Source of the DNA: Lewinella sp041392765
GTDB taxonomy: Bacteria; Bacteroidota; Bacteroidia; Chitinophagales; Saprospiraceae
DNA: 64,000 bases
Assembly: GCA_041392765.1 (NCBI GenBank)
Contig: JAWKLL010000015.1
Coordinates: 1 to 64,000 of the forward strand
Direction: 5' to 3'
The notes under the pieces were generated by a model that had not been told where the DNA came from, searched no databases, and was given only the letters and a program-made list of their open reading frames with translations. The translations under genes were made by a program, and so were the position numbers. Shown here one piece after another: positions 9,529 through 19,595 of the stretch (position 1 is the stretch's first letter; each line of letters starts with the position of its first letter).

Positions 9529-10713
9529 TTATCCGGTTCCTAAAATTTTTATTTCTACCCGTTGGTTGCGTCGTCGCCCAGCGGGAGTATCGTTGGTGTC
9601 AATGGGTTTTGCCTTGCCATAGCCCTTGTATTTCACACGTGCTGGGTTGATGCCCTTGTCAGTCAGGTATTCAGCTACTGCTTTGGCGCGCGCTGTGGAG
9701 AGCCGGATGGCGTAGTTGGCTTCGGCCCATCCGTTGGTGTGCCCGCCCACTTCCACGCTTACGTCCGGGTTGGCTGCTAAGAAGTTGTACAATTCCTCCA
9801 ACGTAGGTAAGGACGATTTAATGAGGCGTGAACTATCGGATTCAAACTGTATGTTTTCCAATAAGATCGTTTTACCAGCCGTCATTTCCGAACGTTTCAC
9901 ACCAGCTAGAGATGTAGGACTAGTGGATTGTGGCGTTGTAGGCTTGGGGTTTACCTGCACGGGTGTCACTTGGGGGGAAGGTGGTGCTTTGGGCGTATTG
10001 CTCGCCAGTAAGGGGTCTTCCACTTTAGGAACTTGGGGTTCCTTCGGGATGGGTTTGTCGCAGGCTACTGGTTGTAATTCTGAAGCCCCATCCAATAATA
10101 AATTGCCGTTGTAAGGAAACAAGTTGGGGGTGTTGTAAAAGACCTCCAACACGATATGGGTGAAATTATCGTTAGGAGAAAGCTTGAGCGAATACTGCAT
10201 CCAATCCGGGTTTTTGATCAGTGGTGTCTCGCCCATCATTTGCTGCTTATCGCAACTACCGAATCCTCCCCAGATGCGGAGTTTTACGGGCTGCGTATAA
10301 GGAGCATCTTGGCCACTTTCACGGCTGATACTCATATAAGTGAGTGACCGCGCCAGTTTGATGCTGAACTCATAACAAGTACCCTTTTTCATAGGGGAAC
10401 TCATCAATTGCCCCACACTTTCCCATGTTTCGTTATCCCTGACGACCATGCCAAGGTAGGTGTTGCCATCAAAGGCAAGTTTATTGACCTGAAATACATA
10501 ATCTGGATGAACATCGGGTGCTGATTCGCCCACAAATCCACAGTCAGTCCAACCTCGCGGTGCTTGACTGTGTCGAGGAAAATCTTCAAAGGAAGGGTTG
10601 TTCAGAAAAATGACCCCATTTTGTGCAAAAAGGGAAGAACTGAACAAAAGGGCTACCCAGAAATAACTGATAATAGAATGCCAAACAATTCTCATTGGCT
10701 GAATGCTTTTCAT
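9529..10713 (-). CDS. OmpA-family peptidoglycan-binding protein
   Basis: Secreted protein of 394 residues. A hydrophobic signal segment (about residues 8-30) ends in SSLFAQ. A beta-sandwich-like domain of unknown type follows (NNPSFEDFPRHSQAPRGW through about residue 220), then a Pro/Thr/Ser/Gln-rich linker (about 225-270). The C-terminal OmpA domain (about 280-390) has the peptidoglycan-binding pattern VEVGGHTNGWAEANYAIRLSTARAKAV and GYGKAKPIDTNDTPAGRRRNQRVEI. It probably sits in the outer membrane or periplasm and tethers the envelope to peptidoglycan. It is the first gene of the unit with rlmN, mrdA and folA. Confidence 0.9.
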   Translation of the reverse strand: MKSIQPMRIVWHSIISYFWVALLFSSSLFAQNGVIFLNNPSFEDFPRHSQAPRGWTDCGFVGESAPDVHPDYVFQVNKLAFDGNTYLGMVVRDNETWESVGQLMSSPMKKGTCYEFSIKLARSLTYMSISRESGQDAPYTQPVKLRIWGGFGSCDKQQMMGETPLIKNPDWMQYSLKLSPNDNFTHIVLEVFYNTPNLFPYNGNLLLDGASELQPVACDKPIPKEPQVPKVEDPLLASNTPKAPPSPQVTPVQVNPKPTTPQSTSPTSLAGVKRSEMTAGKTILLENIQFESDSSRLIKSSLPTLEELYNFLAANPDVSVEVGGHTNGWAEANYAIRLSTARAKAVAEYLTDKGINPARVKYKGYGKAKPIDTNDTPAGRRRNQRVEIKILGTG

Positions 10714-11058
10714 TGTAAGTAACGCAGAAAAATTAACTTAACGGTTTCGGCTTTTAAATAGTAAATCAAGCGGTTCATGTTCAGCAGATTTGCTATTCAA
10801 AAGCTTCAAGAGAAATCGGGAAGTAATTTTTGCATCATTTTAAGGATGACAAAACCTGTGACGTAGTTATTCACGAAAGTTACCACAGATGTAGAAGAAC
10901 GAGTCTTCGTCTATCATATACTAATTACGCCGCAAAATTAGCGGTATTTGTCATTATTAACGCTGTGGAGGTAAGGAATTGTTATGCAAAGCCATCAATT
11001 TGCTGGTAACAGGTTGGTTTTTGCAATGGAATCCATCCAAAATTCGGTGTAATAATTA
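10714..11058. other. Intergenic region upstream of the OmpA-rlmN-mrdA-folA unit
   Basis: 345 bases without a gene. The only signal I see is TAATTTTG on the minus strand (10933-10940), a possible -7 element about 220 bases before the OmpA-like start. Nothing else is evident. Confidence 0.4.
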
Positions 11059-11562
11059 CTACTGTATATCATAATAGAGCGCCTTGAAGTCGATTTTCCC
11101 GTTGCGTGCTTTGAGATGCTCAATAATGGCTACGGCTAAACGGATGCGGTCATCGCTGTTTTTTCCTGATCCGGCAATGTAGAGCATCGTGCGCAGTTTG
11201 CCCGGACTAAGGGCATGGAAAATACGGTTGCCATCTTCATCCTGATCAAGCACAGCCTGCATTTCTGCTGGCATAGGCAGACCATAACGGCTGTCGTCGG
11301 GAAAAAGCTCTACGGTTACTACTTTTCCTTCCTGCAATCGTAGCTTTTTGATGCGTTCTTGGTTTACCTTGATGACATATACCCCCGATCCTATGGGGGT
11401 CAGGGCACATTGGTGGGGATCCTCTCCGTTTAGCACACACACCACCCTCGTTTTGGTTGGGCTTTTGAGGAATAAGGCTGTTATGTCGGCAGGTACCACC
11501 AATTGCCAGTTGAATAATTTGGAAGACGATGCTTGCAAGGGGGTGGAAAAAGTTTCTCTCAT
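11059..11562 (-). CDS. DUF1905 / YdeI-OmpD-associated domain protein
   Basis: 167 residues, no signal peptide. The N-terminal half (about 1-95) matches the DUF1905 pattern (FNWQLVVPADITALF, LTPIGSGVYVIKVNQERIKKL, VTVELFPDDSRYGLPMP). The C-terminal half (FHALSPGKLRTMLYIAGSGKNSDDRIRLAVAIIEHLK) resembles the YdeI/OmpD-associated region, which usually mediates helix packing. These proteins are annotated loosely as bacteriocin-protection proteins in some genomes, without firm function here. It stands alone, divergent from lon. Confidence 0.75.
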   Translation of the reverse strand: MRETFSTPLQASSSKLFNWQLVVPADITALFLKSPTKTRVVCVLNGEDPHQCALTPIGSGVYVIKVNQERIKKLRLQEGKVVTVELFPDDSRYGLPMPAEMQAVLDQDEDGNRIFHALSPGKLRTMLYIAGSGKNSDDRIRLAVAIIEHLKARNGKIDFKALYYDIQ

Positions 11563-11853
11563 AACAGTAGATTACTGACGTTTTGTCGGGTTGTGGAAAA
11601 CTTTAGCTACATGAGGGGCATGAACTCATGCCAAAAACAAGTATCTTTACGGGGTGGCACGGATATTGACCCAATTCTTGGCTACAAATTTATCAATAAA
11701 AACTGACAGGTTGACATTGGGGTTTTAGACATACTCTTTAGGATGCGCTGAATGTACGCCAAAGCACTAAATACTAGGTGCTAGTTCACCCCAACCAACA
11801 TTTCCGTTTCAATGCTTTATTGCATAGCCGGGGATGCCTGTACTTCTCAATAT

Positions 11854-14273
11854 ATGCAACAAAATATGTTTGAAGAGCTGCTCGCACATTCAGATTTCGA
11901 AGAAGAAGGGGATTTCTTGCCCTTCATTTCTGTGGAAGATGTGGATAATGATTTCAAGGATGAAATGCCGCCCGAAGAACTTCCTGTACTGGCGCTTAAA
12001 AATACAGTACTCTTTCCCAATAACGTAATTCCCATCACCGTTGGGCGCGACAAGTCGATCAAGGCTATTAACAAAGCCTATGAAGGCAACCGAAAGGTGG
12101 GGGTTTTTTCCCAACGGGACATGGAAATGGAGGATCCCGCTCAGGATGACCTCTACTCGGTAGGCACCATGGCGCAAATCCTCAAGTTGCTGAAGATGCC
12201 CGATGGCACCCTGACGGCTATTTTGCAAGGCCGCAAGCGCGTACGCCTCAATCGCATGACGCAGGATGAACCGTATTTGCAAGGCACTGTCTCCGTGTTA
12301 GAGGAGCAACCAGAGCCAATTGACGCACTTGAGTTTCAAGCGCGTATAGCCAGTATCAAGGATTTGTCGCAGCGTATTATCGATCTGTCTCCCAATATTC
12401 CTTCGGAAGCTATTGTGGTGCTTCAAAATATCAAGGATCCTGCTTCCTTGCTGAATTTTATTGCCTCTAATATGAGTGCCAAGCTGGAATGGAAGCAGAA
12501 GGTATTGGAGACCAGTAGCATTAATCAGCGAGCCGAGATGATTCTCCATCAACTCAATAATGAGTTGCAAATACTGGAACTGAAAGACCAGATTGAGAGC
12601 CGTGTGCGGGTGGATATCGAAAAACAACAGCGCGACTACTACCTCAATCAGCAACTCAAAACGATACAAGAGGAGTTGGGCAACAATCCACAGCAGGAGG
12701 AGCTGGACGCGCTGGCTGCACGTGCTACTTCCAAAAATTGGCCGGAGTACGCTGCCCAGACTTTCCAGAAAGAAATGGAGCGCATCCGTAGGATGAACCC
12801 TCAAATACCCGACTACAGCATTCAGCTCAGTTATTTGGAACTCCTCATGGATTTGCCTTGGAATGAAACTACCGAGGATAATTTTGATTTGAAGCACGTC
12901 GAAAAAGTGTTGGACAAGGATCACTATGGCTTGGAAAAAGTCAAGGATCGCATCATGGAACACTTGGCGGTACTCAAACTCAAAGGTGATATGAAGGCAC
13001 CCATTTTGTGCCTTGTAGGCCCTCCGGGTGTGGGCAAAACGTCGCTGGGGCGTTCTGTGGCCGATGCGCTGAACCGCAAGTTTGTGCGTATGTCCTTGGG
13101 AGGGCTGCACGATGAGAGCGAGGTGCGCGGCCATCGCCGCACCTACATAGGTGCTATGCCGGGGCGCATCATTCAATCGCTGAAAAAGGCGGGTGCTGCC
13201 AACCCTGTTTTTATCTTGGATGAAATAGACAAGGTGGGGCAAAGCTTCCGAGGCGACCCCAGTTCTGCTTTGCTGGAAGTGCTGGATCCGGAGCAAAACA
13301 ATACGTTCCACGACAATTATTTAGACGTGGACTACGACCTGTCGAAAGTCATGTTTATTGCTACGGCCAATTCCTTGGCGGCCATTCAGCCCGCCTTGTT
13401 GGATCGTATGGAAATTATTGACATCAGTGGCTATTCCTTGGAGGAAAAGGTGGAAATCACCAAGCGTCACCTCATTCCTAAGCAACGCAAAGAGCATGGC
13501 TTGAAAGCCGATCAGGTGAAGCTAGGAAATACAACTATCAAGGAAATCGTCAACGGATATACACGTGAATCAGGGGTGCGTTCCTTGGATCGGCAGATAG
13601 CAGGTGTGATGCGTTTCGTGGCTAAATCCGTTGCGATGGAGGAAGGTTACGAGGTAACGATCAAACCCGAGCATTTGAAAAAAATATTGGGGCCAGCCAA
13701 GTTTTCTAAAGATATTTACCAGCAGGTGAAGGTGCCTGGTGTAACCGTTGGCCTGGCTTGGACAAGCGTAGGAGGCGAGATCCTCTTCGTAGAAGGCAGC
13801 CTCAGCCCCGGAAAAGGCAAGTTGACCTTGACGGGCAACTTAGGGGATGTGATGAAAGAGTCGGCAGTGACGGCCTTGAGTTTCCTCAAAGCACACAGCA
13901 AAGAATTAGGTATTGACCCCGAACGCTTCGACAACAATGATATTCACCTGCACGTGCCAGAAGGTGCTATCCCGAAAGATGGTGCATCGGCGGGTGTTAC
14001 CATGCTTACTACGCTAACAAGTCTTTTCCTGAATAAAAAAGTCAGACCTTATTTGGCTATGACCGGCGAGATTACCCTACGCGGCAAGGTGCTACCTGTG
14101 GGGGAATCAAGGAAAAAATATTAGCAGCCAAGAGAGCAGGCATCAAGGAAATTATTCTGTGTCGCGAAAATGAAAAAAATGTGGCGGAGATCAATGAAAT
14201 GTATTTGGATGGTCTGACGTTTCATTTCGTGGACAGGATGGAGGAAGTAGTTGAGATTGCCCTTAAATCTTAG
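11854..14273 (+). CDS. lon: ATP-dependent protease Lon (one frameshift)
   Basis: AAA+ protease that degrades damaged and regulatory proteins. The N-terminal substrate domain begins ELPVLALKNTVLFPNNVIPI. The ATPase has Walker A GPPGVGKTS (about residue 388) and Walker B VFILDEIDKVG. The protease domain carries the serine in PKDGASAGVTM (about residue 711). At 14100-14104 the run of five G should be six. Correcting it turns GESRKKY-stop into GGIKEKILAAKRAG and restores the catalytic lysine and about 50 further residues, ending VEIALKS. The loss is a single base in a homopolymer. The open frame begins at 11812, but the ATG at 11854 or 11866 fits the family better. No promoter was recognised. Confidence 0.93.
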
Positions 14274-14387
14274 CACTTTAGGTTAGCAACGAACCAAATC
14301 CGCTTGTGCAACGTCTTAATTAAGTAGCGTGTTTGGTGTTTACACTCCCGTCGGTTGTGTTAGCCTCCGAACTATAAATATACGGTT

Positions 14388-15029
14388 ATGCAAAGATTGG
14401 GCATTGTATTGATATTGTTAGCGATTTTTAGCGTCGCACGGCTTCATGCACAGGAGGAGTCGGATGTTGTGCAGTTTTCTGGTATGGTGTTGGACGGCAC
14501 CACCCAAGAACTTTTTCCAGTGCCTTATGTGAATATTTTGGTGGTGGACAAAGGAAGGGGTACCTACTCCGATTTCAACGGCTTCTTTTCCATTGTGGTA
14601 GAAAAGGGCGATGTGATAGAGTTTTCTGCGGTGGGCTACAAAACAGTGCAATATGCCATTCCAGATACGCTGAAAGATAACCGTTATTCATTGGTACAAC
14701 TGATGACGCAAGATGCGGTCAATTTACCGGAAACCGTGGTCTTCCCCTGGCCTAGCCGCGACCATTTTCGCCTTGAATTCCTCGCCATGGATGTGACACC
14801 CGAGTTGCAGAAAACCGCATCCAAGAATACCGCCAAAGAAACGCTGGAACGCATGCGCAATGAAGTAGCTTCGGATGGGGTGGAAAACTCCAGCTTTTAC
14901 CTACGCCAGCAATCGCGAGAATACTACTACATCGGGCAGCGCCCTCCGATGAATATTTTCAGCCCCGTAGCTTGGAAGCAATTCTTCGATGCGTGGCAGC
15001 GGGGAGATTTTAAGAAGAAGCGGAACTAA
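14388..15029 (+). CDS. Carboxypeptidase-regulatory-like domain protein
   Basis: 213 residues with a signal peptide (LGIVLILLAIFSVARLHAQ) and a CarboxypepD_reg-like beta-sandwich (about 28-105: FSGMVLDGTTQELFPVPYVNILV, FNGFFSIVVEKGDVIEFSAVGYKT). In Bacteroidota such domains are usually the N-terminal part of TonB-dependent receptors; here it stands alone and ends in a Lys/Arg-rich tail. The protein is likely periplasmic or surface-exposed with unknown role. Its last four bases overlap the end of the convergent glycosyltransferase gene. Confidence 0.8.
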   Translation: MQRLGIVLILLAIFSVARLHAQEESDVVQFSGMVLDGTTQELFPVPYVNILVVDKGRGTYSDFNGFFSIVVEKGDVIEFSAVGYKTVQYAIPDTLKDNRYSLVQLMTQDAVNLPETVVFPWPSRDHFRLEFLAMDVTPELQKTASKNTAKETLERMRNEVASDGVENSSFYLRQQSREYYYIGQRPPMNIFSPVAWKQFFDAWQRGDFKKKRN

Positions 15030-16126
15030 CTTCCTAATTTTAAGATTACTTTTTCATACACGGCCTTCATCTCTTGGACGCTGCGCGCTACAGTATAGTG
15101 GGTGCTGATGTATGCTTGGCCTGCTTTGCCTAATTGTTGGCGAAAGGTAGGGTCTGTTGCCAACTGTTCAATGGCTTTTGCCATAGCGTGTGCATCTTTA
15201 GGCGGAATAATGATGCCTGTTTCGTTGTGAATAGCCAACCCTCGGTTGCCACCAATGTCTGTCATAATAGAGGGGACACCAAGGAAAAGGCTCTCCAATA
15301 GCACTTTGGATAGTCCTTCCCCTTTTACGGAGGGGAGTAGGCTGATGTCGCAAGATTGGAGTAGGCTGAGCACATCCTTGCGGAATCCCGTGAAGTGGAT
15401 GCGGTCGGCAATGTTGCGCTGCTGAATAGCACGCAGGGTAGTGGGGTTGTCCAATCCGCGCCCGATGAGGACGAAACGAGCTTGGGAGTGGGGTGGTAGC
15501 AAGGCAATGGCATCCAGCAGCCAAGGAATACCTTTCATACGGCGGGCGTTGGCGACGACGGCTACCAAAACGTGCTGAGGCTCGAAACCGAACGCATGGC
15601 GGTCGGCGACGGGAATATCATGATACCAAGCGGGGTCGTGCCCTTTGCTGACGGTGATGGCCTTCCCTTTCGGAAAAAAGGGCAGGCGGTCAAAAACCTC
15701 CTTGACAGCATCGGATACGCAAGTGATGGCATCCACGCGAGGGTGTAGGTGCGTGAGGTAGGCGGAGGGGTCCCACCAATGAATGTTGCCTGTGTAGCCT
15801 CGGTAGGTGAGCACTTTGACGGGCAGTCCACGGGCTGCGCGGATACCGTTGATGATAGCTTTGTTGTTGAAAAGATGGAGGATGTCGTAGTCACCATCCA
15901 CGAGTTCTTGCCGGATACGCGCTACCGCTTTGCTCTCGAATTTGGATTGGGGGTGAAAATCGATGACGCGCATACCTGCTGCCCTAAAGATTTGGGCATA
16001 GTGTGCGTTGGCATCCGTCATAACATCCACGGTAACGCCTGCGCGATGCAGCCCAATAAAAAGTTCGCCTTCGGGGCGGACGGCGTTAAAGGTATCGTTG
16101 TAGTTGCTGATGACTAATACACGCAT
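15026..16126 (-). CDS. Glycosyltransferase family 4 (GT-B)
   Basis: 366 residues of GT-B fold. The N-terminal lobe begins MRVLVISNYND and has GELFIGLHRAGV. The C-terminal lobe has ARRMKGIPWLLDAI, VLIGRG, IHFTGFRKDVLSLLQSCDISLLPS and EGLSKVLLESLFLGVPSI, where the E-x7-E region binds the nucleotide-sugar. The likely role is sugar transfer in envelope polysaccharide or glycolipid synthesis; the substrate cannot be read. The open frame allows a start at 16132, but MRVLVIS at 16126 is the family norm. It overlaps the convergent neighbour by four bases. Confidence 0.87.
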   Translation of the reverse strand: MRVLVISNYNDTFNAVRPEGELFIGLHRAGVTVDVMTDANAHYAQIFRAAGMRVIDFHPQSKFESKAVARIRQELVDGDYDILHLFNNKAIINGIRAARGLPVKVLTYRGYTGNIHWWDPSAYLTHLHPRVDAITCVSDAVKEVFDRLPFFPKGKAITVSKGHDPAWYHDIPVADRHAFGFEPQHVLVAVVANARRMKGIPWLLDAIALLPPHSQARFVLIGRGLDNPTTLRAIQQRNIADRIHFTGFRKDVLSLLQSCDISLLPSVKGEGLSKVLLESLFLGVPSIMTDIGGNRGLAIHNETGIIIPPKDAHAMAKAIEQLATDPTFRQQLGKAGQAYISTHYTVARSVQEMKAVYEKVILKLGS

Positions 16127-16169
16127 ATCCATCGTTTGAGCGACAAAGGTAGCCTATTTGATAAATAGT

Positions 16170-16312
16170 ATGGTTGCGTTTCGGGAATCGCTTCGCGTGA
16201 GCGGGTGGAACGGTACCGAAGCCGGTTTGGCCGGGTGAGGTAATAGTGTAACACGCGACCCGAACCCGACGGCAGGGAGGGAGCGGGGCACGCCCCCAAA
16301 ACAATTGACTAT
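16170..16312 (-). repeat. GC-rich dispersed intergenic repeat, copy A
   Basis: A GC-rich non-coding block. Read on the minus strand it begins TTTTGGGGGCGTGCCCC, continues through CCCTGCCGTCGGG and a TTCGGGTCG stretch, and ends near CTCACGCGAAGCG. Similar blocks are at 19.44, 50.46 and 63.72 kb. All contain short self-complementary GC segments and none overlaps a gene. Confidence 0.5.
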
Positions 16313-16328
16313 CTGCTTGTTGGGAATT

Positions 16329-16492
16329 AGAGGTTATATAGGAGAATTTTGTATGCGCTTCAAATATCTTTTTACGCTATGCTGCGTCAAAGAACCATTT
16401 TGCTTAGCTACGGCTAAGCAAAAGAACCTTTTCCTTGCCTAACATAAAAATCTTATTTGAATCCCTATACAAATTCCCCGTACATAACCTCT
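16329..16492. repeat. 164-bp imperfect palindrome with AGAGGTTAT ends
   Basis: The two halves are reverse complements with scattered mismatches. Both ends read AGAGGTTAT, followed by GGAGAATTTTGTAT on the left and GGGGAATTTGTAT on the right (reversed). The centre holds a hairpin, CTTAGCTACGGCTAAG. It ends just before the -7 promoter element of the next gene. The structure is that of a small transposable or folded-back element. Confidence 0.65.
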
Positions 16493-16500
16493 ATTGTATT

Positions 16501-16508
16501 TATCTTTG
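16501..16508 (+). promoter_or_regulatory. -7 element before gldE-like gene
   Basis: TATCTTTG fits TAnnTTTG and lies 33 bases before the ATG at 16541, directly after the palindromic element. It supports 16541 as the start, because the longer open frame would begin upstream of the promoter, inside the palindrome. Confidence 0.6.
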
Positions 16509-16540
16509 GGGCTTACTGTAATTGTATTAGTGCGGAGAAC

Positions 16541-17796
16541 ATGGGAGTATTTATAGGCATATTGGTAACGCTGGTGCTTTCGGCCTTGTTTTCGGGGTCG
16601 GAGATGGCGTTTGTGTCGGCCAACAAGTTGAAGATAGAGCTGAAGAAGAAGAAGGGTTCTTACCGCAGCTTGATATTATCGAACTGGTACGACCACCCCA
16701 AGTCGTTTATCAGCAATATGCTGGTGGGCAATAATGCGGTGTTGGTGATGTTCTCGTCGTTGATGGGGGGCGTGCTGGGGCCTGTGTTGACGCGGTGGTT
16801 AGGAATAGCGGAGTCGAGCCTATGGCAGGTGCTATTGCAAACGGTGCTGATAACAATGGTGGTGTTGGTGTTTGGAGAGTTCTTACCCAAGACGCTGTTC
16901 CGATTATTTGCCGACGATTTGCTGTATTTGCTGGCCTATCCGCTCCGTTTTTTGCAATTTTTGCTTTTCATACCAGCTTGGGTGATGACGCAGACTTCCA
17001 ACGGGGTGTTGCGGTTGTTTTTCAAGGGGGAATCGGCTACGGTGGAGCAGGCGTTTACCCGATTGGATTTGGAGAATTTGGTGATGGATTCCCGCTCGGA
17101 GTCGCAGGAAGGCATTGATAAGGAGCTTTTTGGCAAGGCCCTGAATTTGCGTGAGGTGCGGGTGCGACAAAGTATGATACCCCGTACTGAAGTAGAGAGC
17201 ATAGATGTGAATGCCAGTGTGGATGAGCTGGCGGCGCTGTTTGAGTCCACAAAATTATCGAGGTTATTAGTTCACGATGATGATTTGGACAATGTGTTGG
17301 GATATGTGCACCACCAGCAGTTGTTTACGAACCCGAAGAACATACGGCGCATGATATTGGAGTTGCCGTTTGTGCCAGAAGCCATGCCCGTGACGGACTT
17401 GATGAACAAATTTATTAAGGAAAAGATGAGCATTGCTTGCGTGGTGGATGAGTTTGGCGGGGTGTCGGGTATAATAACGCTGGAGGATATTTTGGAAGAA
17501 ATATTCGGAGAGATAGAGGATGAACACGACGATGAAGATTACATAGAGGAGGTAGTAGGAGAAGGGGAGTACCTGTTTTCGGGTCGCTTGGAGATAGACT
17601 ACTTGAATGAGAAGCACGGCCTGTTTTTGCCGGAAGGCGAATACCACACCCTTTCGGGCTACTTAGTGACAACTACGGAAGATATACCCGAACAAGGGGA
17701 AGTGATGGAACTGGGGAGTATCGGTTTGTGATAGAATCGGTGAGTAATACCCGAATAGAGACCGTGCGGGTGATGCGCGTAGGCAAGGGAGAGTAA
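16541..17796 (+). CDS. gldE: GldE-type CNNM/CBS membrane protein (one frameshift)
   Basis: Membrane protein of the CNNM/HlyC-CorC family, in Bacteroidota named GldE for its link to gliding. The CNNM domain (about 1-180) begins MGVFIGILVTLVLSALFSGSEMAFVSANK. A CBS pair follows (VRQSMIPRTEVESI and IACVVDEFGGVSGIITLEDILEEIFGEIEDE), then a CorC-like C-terminal domain. At 17713-17716 the run of four G should be five, which restores YRFVIESVSNTRIETVRV and an end at 17796 in place of the early stop at 17731. The role is probably metal-ion transport or lipoprotein/gliding support. Only GldE is present; no other gld gene is in the window. Confidence 0.88.
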
Positions 17797-17876
17797 GCCG
17801 GGGGCTTTGATATTTTCCCCTTTTATTGAGAACTACCAATATTTTCCTTATCATTGGGCGACAAAGTTTGTCTTTC

Positions 17877-17907
17877 GTTATCGAGCAACTTTGAGTTGTC
17901 CGATAAC
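17877..17907. promoter_or_regulatory. Inverted repeat before nhaC
   Basis: Arms GTTATCGAGCAACT and AGTTGTCCGATAAC (two mismatches) around a 3-base loop, about 40 bases before the nhaC start. It could be an operator or a leader hairpin; no T tract follows. Confidence 0.45.
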
Positions 17908-17945
17908 TACGACTATTTATTTTTCCGTTCCAAAGGAAAACAACG

Positions 17946-19397
17946 ATGGAAGAAAATCAGATTATTGAGAACAAGGAACTTAACATTTGGGAAGCGTTGT
18001 TTCCCGTGTTAGTACTGGTGGCGCTGCTGGCGTTTAATGTTTTTGTGTATGGAGATGGCGCACTGAGTGGTTCGAACCAATTCATTCTGTTGATAGGTGG
18101 TGCAGTGGCGGCAGTGGTAGGTTTTATGAATAAGGTACCTTACCAACGCATGATAGAAGAGGTGTCGAATAATGTGAAATCCACTACGGAAGCACTGCTG
18201 ATACTGTTGTTCGTGGGTGCCTTGGCAGGTACGTGGTTGATAAGCGGTGTGATACCCTCCATGATTTATTACGGGTTGAAGCTACTGAACCCTACGATTT
18301 TCCTGCCTGCTACGGTGGTGATTTGTGCGATAATTTCGATTGCAACGGGAAGTTCTTGGACGACCTCAGCTACGGTGGGTATTGCGTTAGTAGGCATCGG
18401 CCAAGCTATCGGGATTCCATTGGGGATGGTAGCAGGTGCGGTGATATCGGGTGCTTATTTTGGAGACAAGATGTCGCCGTTATCGGATACGACGAATTTG
18501 GCACCAGCTATGGCAGGGGGCGAGTTGTTTGCCCATATCCGCTATATGACACTTACTACGGTGCCGACTATCCTGATCACATTGGTTATCTTTGTTATAC
18601 TGGGGTTGACGACAACGCCCACGGGGTCGGCTGATACGGGGGAGATTCTGGCAGCGATGCGCGAAAAGTTCTATATTCACCCGGTCTTGTTTTTGGTGCC
18701 TGCGGTGGTGATATTCCTGATCGTTCGCAAGACCAAGCCGTTGATCGCGTTATTGGCAGGAACGTTGTTGGGTGGGGTGTTTGCTGTAGTTTTTCAGCCA
18801 GATGTGGTGGCAGCTGTAGCAGGCGTAGAAAAATTAGATGGGCTTTCGGCGTATAAAGGTGTGATGGATGCTATGACAGTGAGCACATCGGTGGAAACGG
18901 ACAACCCTTTGCTGAACGATTTATTTTCGGCCAAAGGCATGTCGGGGATGTTGGGTACTATCTGGTTGATAATCTGTGCGATGGTATTTGGTGGCATCAT
19001 GGATGCGATAGGTGCCTTAGCAAGCATCAGCCGTTCATTGCTTAGCCTTGCTAAAACAACTTTTGGCCTATTTGGCAGTACGGCGGCCAGTTGTGTGGTG
19101 CTCAATGCGACTGCTTCCGACCAGTACTTGGCTATTGTCGTGCCCGGGAAGATGTTTGCTAAGGCTTATGAAGATAGGGGGCTAGCACCGGAAAACTTGA
19201 GCCGTACGCTGGAAGATTCTGGTACGGTTACGTCGGTGCTTATTCCGTACAATACCTGTGGTGCTTATCAATCCGGGGTATTGGGGGTAGCAACGGGAGA
19301 GTATTTTATGTACGCAATTTTCAACTACTTGAGTCCGTTTATGACGTTGCTTTACGCAGGACTAAACATCAAAATCAAGAAGTTGGTGGCGGAATAG
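17946..19397 (+). CDS. nhaC: Na+/H+ antiporter, NhaC family
   Basis: A 483-residue membrane protein with about 11 hydrophobic segments. Family features include NQFILLIGGAVAAVVGF, ATGSSWTTSATVGIALVGIG, GDKMSPLSDTTNLAPAMAG (the conserved Asp-containing transport motif) and LNATASDQYLAIVVPGKMF. It exchanges sodium for protons, or related organic substrates such as malate/lactate in close relatives. The gene is intact, with its start 4 bases after a poly-A/GG stretch. An inverted repeat sits before it. A GC-rich repeat follows. Confidence 0.92.
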   Translation: MEENQIIENKELNIWEALFPVLVLVALLAFNVFVYGDGALSGSNQFILLIGGAVAAVVGFMNKVPYQRMIEEVSNNVKSTTEALLILLFVGALAGTWLISGVIPSMIYYGLKLLNPTIFLPATVVICAIISIATGSSWTTSATVGIALVGIGQAIGIPLGMVAGAVISGAYFGDKMSPLSDTTNLAPAMAGGELFAHIRYMTLTTVPTILITLVIFVILGLTTTPTGSADTGEILAAMREKFYIHPVLFLVPAVVIFLIVRKTKPLIALLAGTLLGGVFAVVFQPDVVAAVAGVEKLDGLSAYKGVMDAMTVSTSVETDNPLLNDLFSAKGMSGMLGTIWLIICAMVFGGIMDAIGALASISRSLLSLAKTTFGLFGSTAASCVVLNATASDQYLAIVVPGKMFAKAYEDRGLAPENLSRTLEDSGTVTSVLIPYNTCGAYQSGVLGVATGEYFMYAIFNYLSPFMTLLYAGLNIKIKKLVAE

Positions 19398-19435
19398 GCT
19401 GCCTTAGTTTTTGAAAAAATACCGACTTTTGCCCT

Positions 19436-19572
19436 ATTGTGTGCGAACCCGCTTGCGGGGGAGCAGGCATAGGGACGGGAGTATCGGAGTGGGGAGCGAT
19501 GAGCGGACGAGCCGATACGGACGGCCCGACACCGCCGACGACAGGAGGCAGGTGGATGCCCCAAAAACCATT
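19436..19572 (-). repeat. GC-rich dispersed intergenic repeat, copy B
   Basis: Read on the minus strand it begins TTTTTGGGGCATCC and passes through CCTCCTGTCGTCGG, GTCGGGCCGTCC and CTCCCGTCCCTATG to GCAAGCGGGTTCGC. The opening and the CGTCGG / TCGGG blocks match copy A. It fills most of the nhaC-moxR gap. Confidence 0.5.
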
Positions 19573-19595
19573 AAAGGGACGGAAAAATAATAACT

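Noticed and set aside
12298..13311. 337-residue ORF opposite lon
   Set aside because: Antisense shadow of the Lon ATPase domain; no independent signals.
16457..16540. Upstream start of the gldE-type gene at 16457
   Set aside because: It lies inside the palindromic element and upstream of the -7 promoter box; the ATG at 16541 fits the family.
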